A stretch of 44,987 nucleotides of DNA, taken from assembly GCA_017462265.1 (NCBI GenBank), contig JAFTRN010000058.1, positions 1 to 44,987 on the forward strand, read 5' to 3'. Below are positions 37,419 to 44,986 of the stretch, piece by piece. Within the stretch, counting starts at the first letter, position 1, and the number at the start of each line of letters is the position of its first letter. The notes under the pieces were generated by a model that worked only from the letters and a program-made list of their open reading frames with translations, searched no databases and was not told where the DNA came from. The stretch is from Coprobacter sp. GTDB lineage: Bacteria > Bacteroidota > Bacteroidia > Bacteroidales > UBA11471. The position numbers were made by a program, and so were the translations under genes.

Positions 37419-37683
37419 AGAAGTTGTTTTAATTTTATTTTGCAGAAGATAGGCTGCACTCGCTGTGCAATTTGTAAACAAGTTTACATTGCGCTCGTTG
37501 GCACTATCTTTCGAGATTATTTAAGAGGTATTTTGGAATGGATTTTTCATCGAATTGTGCAGGTCGTAGCGGGCTACGTCCAAGCTATTTGATGAAAAAG
37601 AGGGACAAAAGAGCCTTAAAGAATCCGAAACTTTGTTTTTTGAAGCCGTAATAATTTTTTCAAGAAAATTTAAAACAGCTTCT
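37419..37683 (-). repeat. ~265-bp MITE-like intergenic repeat (copy 2)
   Basis: This copy has recognisable terminal inverted repeats: agaagttgttttaatttt at 37419-37436 and the reverse complement of agaagctgttttaaattt at 37666-37683. Internally, tgtaaac (37473-37479) pairs with gtttaca (37482-37488), and gcaa (37467-37470) with ttgc (37489-37492). The matching copy is at 22678-22939. Its right edge is 7 bases past the GH2 stop codon, and its left edge is 6 bases before the GH106 start codon. It contains no convincing protein-coding frame shared by both copies. It may be a miniature transposable element or a conserved RNA element. Confidence 0.85.
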
Positions 37684-37690
37684 TATCTCC

Positions 37691-40564
37691 TTATTTTTTC
37701 CTAAAATCAAAGCCGATCAACATACGTATGCCCTCGTCGCCCGACTTGATACGAATACTTCCGGGCTGACTTTTGGGGCCATGTTGCGATATGGGTTTGA
37801 AACAACGTATCCCCGGAATTTCAACCAAGAACGATATATCGCCCTCGGGGAAAGCCGGCATGGTAAGCGACTTACCTTGGCGATGTTTAGGCTCTTCGGG
37901 GGTGAGCATTCGCAGATACACCCCCGAAGAGGCTGCATATACGGTAAAATTTTGTTCTTTGTTTTGTATGGTTGCCCAATAGAGGTTGGCGTGATAGCCC
38001 TTGAACTCGGGATAGACGAGGCTTTCAAAGCTTTCACCTGTGATGGTATTGTTATAGGCCTTTTCCCACAGCCCCATATTCGCGCCACGCAAACGATTTT
38101 TCCACACCCTATAAGGACCGGCACCCAACCATTGCATACCCTCCACAAGGGATTCGGGGTAGCTGAATGTCACCCCAAGATTGGTAATATTGTCATAACT
38201 TGCGGCATCATCGAGACCGCCGCCAAGGCGGGAACGATTGAGCATCAATAGGTTCATATCAAGCAGTCCCTCGGGCGACATACGCCACACTATCGAGTCG
38301 ATATTGCCATTGTATCGCACCGTGAGCACCGCGGCATCGGCGTCCTTACGTGCCTTCACCTCTTTTACGGCAGCCACCATACCTACGGGAATGGGACCTT
38401 GACCGAACGAGATGGGCGCGCCCTCGCTTTTCACACTCGTAATGTATCCGGTCGCTTTATCAAATACTACCTCAACGTCTGCGGCTGAGAGAGAAACCGT
38501 GCTATCGGTCTCCACTATCGTCGTATTTCCATTCGTCGATACACCTCGATGACGTACCCAATAGTCCTTGGCATAACCGATATTCCATGTGCGGGTACAC
38601 ATTGCAGTTCCATCGGGGTGATATGCTGTCATTTCCAATATATCGGCATCGAAAAAGCCTTCGGGAAGTTCCATGTGGGCATACCCCTGTTCTCCCGGTT
38701 CCAAATCGGGCAGTTGCACCTCGCCGGTAGACGCACAAGTCTTTGTTGGCTGCCCGTTCAACGGTGAGGCTATCGTATAGAGCGCATACTCCATACGACA
38801 CTTGCCAAGCGAGGTGAAAAGATAGTCGTTCGTCACTCGGAATTTTCCCTTGAACGAGGAGGTAATATAGAATTTTTCGACCTGTATAGGCGCCCAAATA
38901 TCACGTACGGTGTAATAGCTACCCTCTTTCTCACGGTAGGGACCGAGAATACCATCAGGCGCATTGAAACCGTCGGAGTCCAATTCACCGTTTCTATCGG
39001 TACGTTTCACGGCATTGTCGCAGAAATCCCACATAAATCCACCGACAAAGAGTGGGTGTGACGTATAATTGGACCAAAAATCTTCAAGTCCGGCTCCATG
39101 ACCTTGATCATACATTCCGTGCATAAACTCGGTGGGCATAAACAACTTATAACCATTTGTAAAACGAGCCACACCGGTAAGGAATGCCGGATAATGATGG
39201 GTATCGAGGTCGTCAAAGTCGGCCCAGGGGTGTATTACATGGCGAGCCTGCGGATCATATTCCGCGAATAGTTTATCGAGATTTTTATTCCAGCCGCCTT
39301 CGTTTCCGTTGCTCCAAATGATAATAGAGGGGTGATTTACGTCGCGCGTCACCATCTCTTCAAGCAGTTGCGCGCCCACTCGGACATCGTATGAATTTTG
39401 CCACCCGGCCAACTCATCGATGAAAAACACGCCCAGCGAGTCGCACACGTCGAGGAAATGATCGTCGGGCGGATAGTGGCATCGTATGGCGTTCATATTC
39501 ATTTCCTTGATGAGCTTCACGTCATCGATACTTATCTGCTTGTTGGTGGTACGCCCGCCATCGGGCCAGAAAGAATGTCGGTTTATACCTTTGAGCAACA
39601 CTTTCACCCCATTGACATACAAGCCGTCTTGCGGACGAAAATCAATGGTACGGAAACCGATACGCTCCTTATGCCGATGCAACACCTCGCCATCACTGCC
39701 GAGCAACGCTATCGTCAGTTCGTAGAGATTAGGCTCCTCGGGATTCCAAGACTTCACACCCTCCCAGGCTCCCGACAACACGACAAGGGAATCTCCGGCC
39801 TTTACCGATTGTTGCAAACGACTGGGCAACGTTTCACCGGTAGCTATAGATGAGAGTGAGGCTTCGAGCCTGCAAGCCTCATCGATACCGGCCAGAAACA
39901 GATGTGCGTCGATAGAGCCGTCGGCACGCGCGTCGATTGCCGTGCGCACAATCCGACTTGTAGGCTTCACCTCGAGATATACCGGACGATATATACCGCC
40001 GAAAAGCCACCAATCGGCCTTACGCTCGGCATTATTCACCGACTTATTTGACGAATGTTTGCTTACGGTGACTTCGAGCACATTCTTTTTACCATATTTG
40101 AGACAGTCGGTCACATCGTATGAGAATCGATAAAACGCGCCATGATGGCGAGGACCTACCGATTTCCCGTTGATCGACACCTCGGCATCGGTCATCACAC
40201 CGTCGAAAACCAGCGATACTTGCTGGCCCGACAGTTTTTTAGGTACCGAGAACGTATATCGATAGAGGCCTTGCTCCTTACTCGGTTCTTTGAGCCGTTG
40301 CACCATGCCCGAGTTGCGGTCTTTGTCTTTGTACCAACGGCCATAGGTATATTCGCCATAGCCTTGCAGTTCCCACTGAGAGGGCACCTCTATCTTTTTC
40401 CACTTACCGCTGTTGCGACCGGCCGTACAATAGAAATCCCATGTCACGGTATTTCCATAACCGGTTCCCGATAGGTATATACGGGCAGTCTCCTGTGCCG
40501 ACATTGCGTCATATGCCGCAATGAGTAATCCTATGAATAAGATGTGAATATATCGGTTTTTCAT
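37691..40564 (-). CDS. GH2 beta-glycosidase (beta-galactosidase-like), secreted
   Basis: 957 residues with a signal peptide (about 1-23, AMSA). The order is a jelly-roll sugar-binding domain (about 30-200), immunoglobulin-like domain (about 200-310), TIM barrel (about 315-600) and C-terminal beta domains. The acid/base is Glu422 in IIWSNGNEGGW, and the nucleophile is probably Glu479 in FMPTEFMHG. The family usually has NEsG at the acid/base; here it is NEGG. GH2 members include beta-galactosidases, glucuronidases and arabinopyranosidases. Beta-galactoside side chains of rhamnogalacturonan I would be a sensible substrate. It follows two -7 boxes and a terminator, so it probably starts a new transcript. 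Confidence 0.95.
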   Translation of the reverse strand: MKNRYIHILFIGLLIAAYDAMSAQETARIYLSGTGYGNTVTWDFYCTAGRNSGKWKKIEVPSQWELQGYGEYTYGRWYKDKDRNSGMVQRLKEPSKEQGLYRYTFSVPKKLSGQQVSLVFDGVMTDAEVSINGKSVGPRHHGAFYRFSYDVTDCLKYGKKNVLEVTVSKHSSNKSVNNAERKADWWLFGGIYRPVYLEVKPTSRIVRTAIDARADGSIDAHLFLAGIDEACRLEASLSSIATGETLPSRLQQSVKAGDSLVVLSGAWEGVKSWNPEEPNLYELTIALLGSDGEVLHRHKERIGFRTIDFRPQDGLYVNGVKVLLKGINRHSFWPDGGRTTNKQISIDDVKLIKEMNMNAIRCHYPPDDHFLDVCDSLGVFFIDELAGWQNSYDVRVGAQLLEEMVTRDVNHPSIIIWSNGNEGGWNKNLDKLFAEYDPQARHVIHPWADFDDLDTHHYPAFLTGVARFTNGYKLFMPTEFMHGMYDQGHGAGLEDFWSNYTSHPLFVGGFMWDFCDNAVKRTDRNGELDSDGFNAPDGILGPYREKEGSYYTVRDIWAPIQVEKFYITSSFKGKFRVTNDYLFTSLGKCRMEYALYTIASPLNGQPTKTCASTGEVQLPDLEPGEQGYAHMELPEGFFDADILEMTAYHPDGTAMCTRTWNIGYAKDYWVRHRGVSTNGNTTIVETDSTVSLSAADVEVVFDKATGYITSVKSEGAPISFGQGPIPVGMVAAVKEVKARKDADAAVLTVRYNGNIDSIVWRMSPEGLLDMNLLMLNRSRLGGGLDDAASYDNITNLGVTFSYPESLVEGMQWLGAGPYRVWKNRLRGANMGLWEKAYNNTITGESFESLVYPEFKGYHANLYWATIQNKEQNFTVYAASSGVYLRMLTPEEPKHRQGKSLTMPAFPEGDISFLVEIPGIRCFKPISQHGPKSQPGSIRIKSGDEGIRMLIGFDFRKK

Positions 40565-40585
40565 GGTTGAAATTGTTTAACTCTG

Positions 40586-40602
40586 CAAATATAGCAAAGA
40601 TA
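40586..40602 (-). promoter_or_regulatory. Two tandem Bacteroidota -7 boxes for the GH2 gene
   Basis: On the minus strand TATCTTTG (40602-40595) and TATATTTG (40593-40586) both fit TAnnTTTG. They lie 22-38 bases upstream of the ATG. A TTG about 22 bases before the first box could be a weak -33 element. Confidence 0.6.
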
Positions 40603-40641
40603 GGTTATTTTTGCCATATATCGGCAATCCGTAAGGGAAAT

Positions 40642-40688
40642 AAAAAAAACGGGAGTGCCATCGATATTAAAATCCGACACTCTCGTTT
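40642..40688 (-). terminator. Rho-independent terminator after the CE12 gene
   Basis: On the minus strand an 11-bp stem with one G-U pair (40688-40678 with 40657-40647) is followed by eight T (about 40649-40642). It lies 19 bases past the CE12 stop and upstream of the GH2 promoter. This is the clearest terminator in the window. Confidence 0.85.
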
Positions 40689-40706
40689 CCACATCAACCT
40701 TAGAAG

Positions 40707-41504
40707 CTATTTTAATAGTTTACGCAATTTGCATTTAGGTATCTGCTGTATCTGCTCCGACACCACTCGAGCATTGATGCGCGCGCCCTTTTCCGATGTA
40801 TGAGTCCAATCAGCCTCGGTAAAGCAAGTCTTCACGGCCTCTTGCCCCATTTCATCGTATATATCGGCTATCAACGTATTGAGATCGATACAGGGTACGC
40901 CCTCTTCCCGGGCCACCTGTCTGGCCCATACGGCGTGCTTATCGTCGCGCATTATTTTACCATCTTTCCAGCGATTACGGGGTATCAACGTACATAATAT
41001 GGGTTGCGCGCCCTTCTCTCGTGCCTCGCGTATATATCGACGCAGATAGGCTCCATAGGTCACTACGGTTTCCGTTTTTCCGCTCATTTCCACGATACCG
41101 GTAGTATCTTGATTTCCGACACCTTTGAGCGAAGCTCGCGGACGATTTCCTGTAAATATATCGCCCCCATCGTTGTGACCGAACTGTATAAGCACATAGT
41201 CATCTTTTCCCAACGAATCGAGTACCGCGTCCCAGCGACCTTCGGTGATAAACGTGCGGCTGCTGCGACCGCCTATGGCATGGTTGCGCACATCGGCTTT
41301 GGTCTCGTCGAAGTATTCACCGACGAAACTACCCCAGCCCCATTGACCGCGATCGCCCTTTCCTTTTCCATTTTTCACGGTGGAGTCGCCGATTACGTAC
41401 ACCAAGGTTTTCTTACCTTTTTTACCTTTCCGGGCATAAGCGTCGGTCACCACCGTCGTCTGCAACGCCAGCAAGGCACAGAGTATGTATATTATTCTTT
41501 TCAT
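40707..41504 (-). CDS. CE12 rhamnogalacturonan acetylesterase (SGNH hydrolase)
   Basis: 265 residues from the ATG at 41504, which opens a signal peptide (MKRIIYIL, cleaved near DAYA at 21-24); the longer in-frame start adds 12 residues that do not fit. The SGNH blocks are all present: GDST with nucleophile Ser41, Gly79 in AIGGRSSRT, Asn111 in GHNDGG, and Asp232/His235 in DWTH. Length and the GQWGWG and FITEGRWD motifs match CE12. It removes acetyl groups from galacturonic acid in rhamnogalacturonan, opening the chain to the hydrolases. It follows the PL1 gene by 51 bases and ends at a strong terminator, so the two form one unit. Confidence 0.93.
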   Translation of the reverse strand: MKRIIYILCALLALQTTVVTDAYARKGKKGKKTLVYVIGDSTVKNGKGKGDRGQWGWGSFVGEYFDETKADVRNHAIGGRSSRTFITEGRWDAVLDSLGKDDYVLIQFGHNDGGDIFTGNRPRASLKGVGNQDTTGIVEMSGKTETVVTYGAYLRRYIREAREKGAQPILCTLIPRNRWKDGKIMRDDKHAVWARQVAREEGVPCIDLNTLIADIYDEMGQEAVKTCFTEADWTHTSEKGARINARVVSEQIQQIPKCKLRKLLK

Positions 41505-41514
41505 AATATCGATA

Positions 41515-41544
41515 AAGTATGGCACCGAAATAGGCGCCATACTT
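41515..41544 (-). terminator. Intercistronic hairpin between PL1 and CE12
   Basis: aagtatggc (41515-41523) pairs perfectly with gccatactt (41536-41544), with two further pairs in the loop. It lies about 12 bases after the PL1 stop, without a good T-tract on the minus strand. Confidence 0.5.
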
Positions 41545-41555
41545 CTATTTTCACA

Positions 41556-44420
41556 TTAATATTTTACGACACGAGCCGAGCGCACTACATCATCGGCTAT
41601 TACCGAGCAGGTATATACACCGGCAGCGAGATTATCCAATCCCGACACGGTAATCACCCCACCCTCGGCAGTCAAAGCGGCTTCATACACAAGCGCTCCG
41701 GCCAGGTTGTGCAACTCAATCGTTACATTTCCGGCAACACCTTGGGGTAAGGCTATGGTAAATTGCTCGTCGAACGACGACGGAGATACCACCAATGCAG
41801 TATTTTCGGTTGCCACCTCCTCGATGGCCGACGATAGACCTTCTTGGTATTTGGCTGCGATTTCCACAGCAGTAAGAGCCTCGTTGTAGAGAGCAAGATT
41901 ATCGATAGCACCGACAAAAGGCGAATCGAAATTCACATTACAGTTACCGACAACAAATGCCTCGGAGGCCTCAATAGAGCCGGTTTTGTCATCGCCCGAA
42001 ACTTTCAACGCACCATCGATATATAGCAACAATTTGGCATTTTCCACATCTCGCACGGCTACTACATGATGCCAATTACCATCGAAATAAGAGGTACTCG
42101 TATATTCTATTACCGATTTGGTAGCATCGTCATCTACGGCAAAATAGAGTTTTCCGTTTTTATATTCGAGACCGAACCATTTTCCGCTTGCGGTTGCAGA
42201 GGCCACGTGGCTGCCTTTGTGTAGGAGATAACGACTTTGCGATGAACTTCCCGAGGTAGATTTGAACCACAATTCATACGTGAAAGCTCCATCGGCAAAA
42301 TTTATCTCGTCGTAGCAAGGCACGACCATAGCGTCGGTGGTAGAGGCGCCCGAGAACGAAATGGCTCCGGCTATTCGACCTTCACCCCATTGTGGAGCAT
42401 AGGAGCCGTTGGGAGTCGCGTCGTTGGCAATGATTTCGTCATCGGTAGGACGGTTTACTGCCGTGGAACCCGAGGTTTCATCGAAATCGAAATAGGCGAC
42501 TTTCACCCGCACAGGCTCCGAGCCGGTGGTAAAACTCCACACATCACCGGTCGTGCGGCCAAACGAGTTAGAGGCGTCGATACGCCAATAGTAGGTAGTA
42601 TTTTGCTCTACGGCGATGGTATAGTTTTTAGAGCGTGTCGTGGCAATAGAGTCAAGCGCGTCGGGCGATGTACCCATATAAACGAAATATTGCGGACGGC
42701 CGGTCGTTGTGTTCGAGAACGACAATGTTACCGTCGTGTATTCCGTCAATGTTTCTCCATTGGCAGGATAAGGATTGGTCGATAGGTCGGGTTCTCCCGG
42801 CTCGCCTTTGGTCGTAAAATTCAACTCGGGCGAGACTGCCTCGGTATTACCTACAACGGTTTTCAAACGGAGTTTATAGGCAGTCTTCTGTGTAAGGCCT
42901 TTGATTACGGTCAAATTCTCAGAAACAGCAATTTCCGATACCACGGCATACTCTCCACCATCGGCGAGAGCCAATTCTACCACGACTTTAGCCTCGGGAT
43001 CTGTTTCAAAGCAAGAGAACGATACCGATGCCGAGTCCGTACCAAGTGTGGCCAGGGTTACATCTACCGGATATTTCAAGAAATCATACGGCGCAACAAT
43101 ACTGTTGATATAATTCTCGATATTGAGATAACCATTCTCCGCATATTTCACATTATCCGAGGCATCGTTGGGGTTCAGGCCATTAGCTGTTTCCCATTCA
43201 TCGGGCATACCGTCGTTGTCGCTATCGAGAGGTTTCGCACCCGTGTAGAAGTGACCCACTTTATCGGTAAGGTTCAGCGCGCCTTCGTCTGAGATATGAT
43301 TACCCTTCACGCCATAGGTTTTCACCTCATCGATTATATATTGATCTACCTCGTCTCTATCGGGGAGTACGGCACCCACACTGTCGAGTACCCAAGCAAA
43401 AGCATCATCGGCCGAGGGTATCATCGCCGAAATGGCGGGGTGAGGATTATCTGTGGGATAACCATCGACCAATGCCAGTTCGTCGAGGCTTCCGGCTATC
43501 GTCAGTGAACCATAGTCGCTTTCGGTCATATCCACACTGTTGAATACGCCGTCACAATTCAAGTCATTTTTATTTCCATTGAGATAGGCGGCAAACAAGG
43601 TATTTCCGCCTCCGATACCCGTACCGCTCGACAACGGACCACGCATGAAGAGGTTGTATTGAATATCGGCCCACGACTCTCCTTCGGAATCGCCTCCGGC
43701 GATATAGCTACCGCCACTACCCCAGTTATATACCACGTTGTTGATGTATTGGTTTATACCTTTCACCTTGGGATTACGGGTTTTATTGTCGATATAGAGA
43801 TTGCGGAAGAGGGTTACACCGCCGTCCCAGCATTGGCAGAGGCCTCCGGCCGAGTGCGGAGTAAGACCTTGGCCGATAATAGAATTCTGAATGGTGATAT
43901 TTCCGAGCTCTCCCTTCCCATCGGGATTGATGGAAAATGTCTCGTCACGTCCCCACGTTACCGAGCAGTGGTCAAAAATCATATTCGTACCGTTAGAGAT
44001 ACCGGTTGCGTCTTTCTGTCCGTTACCACCGATACCCATACGTATGCGCAGATAACGCACGATCACATCGCTTGCGGCCGAGAACGAGGTACGCTTGCCA
44101 TAGATTACAATACCGTTACCGGGCGCGGTCTGTCCCGCGATGGTAAGGTTTTTCGAGAATACCAATTGGCTCTCGAGCTTGATTATACCCGACACATCAA
44201 ATACAATCACACGGTCGGGTTGACTCACAGCGTCGCGCAACGAACCTTTTCCCGAGTCATTGAGATTGGTTACATGATATACCGTGGGTGCGACACCGGC
44301 ACGAGCACCTTTTGCAAATCGTCCGTAACCTTCGGCCCCGGGAAATGCGATTAATCCGTCGGCAGATGCTGTCAATACGGCAACAACAGCCAGACATACA
44401 GAGAATAAAATTCTTTTCAT
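41556..44420 (-). CDS. PL1-family pectate lyase with FN3, LamG and type IX secretion tail
   Basis: 954 residues with a signal peptide (about 1-20). The order is a parallel beta-helix of the PL1 type (about 25-440; GAEGYGRFAKGARAG near 28-42 and IFDHCSVTWGRDETFS near 148-163), two FN3-like domains (about 450-540 and 545-635), a LamG-like jelly roll (about 640-862) and a C-terminal beta domain (about 873-954) resembling type A sorting tails of type IX secretion. DSDNDGMPDEWE (399-410) is a thrombospondin-type-3-like calcium motif. PL1 enzymes cut alpha-1,4-galacturonan by beta-elimination, leaving an unsaturated end that GH105 removes. The sorting tail and LamG suggest action at the cell surface or outside. 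It is the first gene of the window, followed by CE12. Confidence 0.9.
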   Translation of the reverse strand: MKRILFSVCLAVVAVLTASADGLIAFPGAEGYGRFAKGARAGVAPTVYHVTNLNDSGKGSLRDAVSQPDRVIVFDVSGIIKLESQLVFSKNLTIAGQTAPGNGIVIYGKRTSFSAASDVIVRYLRIRMGIGGNGQKDATGISNGTNMIFDHCSVTWGRDETFSINPDGKGELGNITIQNSIIGQGLTPHSAGGLCQCWDGGVTLFRNLYIDNKTRNPKVKGINQYINNVVYNWGSGGSYIAGGDSEGESWADIQYNLFMRGPLSSGTGIGGGNTLFAAYLNGNKNDLNCDGVFNSVDMTESDYGSLTIAGSLDELALVDGYPTDNPHPAISAMIPSADDAFAWVLDSVGAVLPDRDEVDQYIIDEVKTYGVKGNHISDEGALNLTDKVGHFYTGAKPLDSDNDGMPDEWETANGLNPNDASDNVKYAENGYLNIENYINSIVAPYDFLKYPVDVTLATLGTDSASVSFSCFETDPEAKVVVELALADGGEYAVVSEIAVSENLTVIKGLTQKTAYKLRLKTVVGNTEAVSPELNFTTKGEPGEPDLSTNPYPANGETLTEYTTVTLSFSNTTTGRPQYFVYMGTSPDALDSIATTRSKNYTIAVEQNTTYYWRIDASNSFGRTTGDVWSFTTGSEPVRVKVAYFDFDETSGSTAVNRPTDDEIIANDATPNGSYAPQWGEGRIAGAISFSGASTTDAMVVPCYDEINFADGAFTYELWFKSTSGSSSQSRYLLHKGSHVASATASGKWFGLEYKNGKLYFAVDDDATKSVIEYTSTSYFDGNWHHVVAVRDVENAKLLLYIDGALKVSGDDKTGSIEASEAFVVGNCNVNFDSPFVGAIDNLALYNEALTAVEIAAKYQEGLSSAIEEVATENTALVVSPSSFDEQFTIALPQGVAGNVTIELHNLAGALVYEAALTAEGGVITVSGLDNLAAGVYTCSVIADDVVRSARVVKY

Positions 44421-44742
44421 GTGTTTATTTTTTTATTTTTATCGGTTTGCAATCGTAGGATTCCCGTCAAGAAGAATTTTGAAAATGAAGTTCCGATATT
44501 GATTTGCACAGCAATAGGCTTTATTTTGTTTCTCACGGCACATTCACGACACAATATTCTACGTTGCAAATTAACGAATTATCAGACGTTTACCCACTGC
44601 AAAAAATGACATATAAACTTATGTTTATGATTTTTAGAACGCGCCATTATATCATCGGAATAGCGAGAAAATCGGCCACCGACCACCGTAGGCCTATCAC
44701 CGACCAGCATAGGGACGCCAATACCCTTAGATATTCGTGCGC
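44421..44742 (-). promoter_or_regulatory. Upstream region of the PL1 gene with repeated sites
   Basis: This stretch of about 320 bases has no convincing gene. On the minus strand the message for PL1 should start here, but no exact TAnnTTTG is present; TTAATTTG (minus strand, near 44567-44574) is the closest and differs at one position. Two features stand out: a 16-base direct repeat of caccgacca followed by a TAGG end (44677-44692 and 44698-44713), 21 bases apart, and an inverted repeat ataaac-ttat-gtttat (44613-44628). Both could be regulator sites. Confidence 0.4.
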
Positions 44743-44934
44743 CAATAAAAAATTATTGGTGTCCGATAAAGATTTTTAAAATCTTCGGAAATCTATGATT
44801 TAAGATTACTTATACGATAAAATAAAAAAGATAGGCTTGTGCTTGAGTTATAAAAAGATTGCCGTTAGGTAATCGATTAGTATATCACAATATCTGCCCG
44901 AATGGGCCGAATTTGAGTAGCCGAGGGCTTAGCG
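44743..44934. repeat. Right arm of the ~191-bp inverted repeat
   Basis: The reverse complement of these bases matches 1-191: the outer 88 bases (44847-44934) are identical, then a diverged stretch, then near identity again. The inner edge coincides with an 18-base palindrome ccaataa-aaaa-ttattgg (44742-44759). The outer edge is fixed only by where the left arm is cut off by the window start. The right arm lies upstream of the first gene of the locus. Confidence 0.9.
44852..44874 (-). terminator. Terminator-like hairpin inside the right repeat arm
   Basis: The minus strand reads gattacc (44874-44868), taac, ggcaatc (44863-44857) and then five T, the same structure as at 61-83. It would end a transcript coming from the right of the window, just after the possible stop codon at 44885-44887. 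Confidence 0.4.
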
Positions 44935-44986
44935 ATAGCGTGCCCTCGGTTACGATTGTAATTTCGATGAGCGGGAAGCGCTCAAT
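44885..44986 (-). CDS. Possible 3' end of a gene entering from the right (partial)
   Basis: The frame is open from the window edge to TGA at 44887-44885, with 33 visible residues ending in LLKFGPFGQIL. The composition (alternating hydrophobic residues, FPLIEITIV) looks protein-like. I do not recognise the family. The DNA also forms good hairpins: ccgagggc/gccctcgg at 44921-44928 and 44942-44949, and gagcg/cgctc at 44969-44983. A structured RNA is therefore an alternative. The last 15 codons are shared with the left arm. Confidence 0.3.
   Translation of the reverse strand: MERFPLIEITIVTEGTLSLSPRLLKFGPFGQIL

Noticed and set aside
37540..37650. Small open frame in the 265-bp repeat, copy 2 (MDFSSNCAG... 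to taa)
   Set aside because: The frame is not kept in copy 1, where single-base gaps and other codons disrupt it, so it is unlikely to be a gene.
44567..44574. TTAATTTG as a -7 box for the PL1 gene
   Set aside because: It differs from TAnnTTTG at the second position and has no -33 partner at a suitable distance, so I did not list it as a separate promoter.
44421..44609. Plus-strand open frame opposite the PL1 upstream region
   Set aside because: It has no recognisable domain or start signal and lies in AT-rich intergenic sequence; likely chance.
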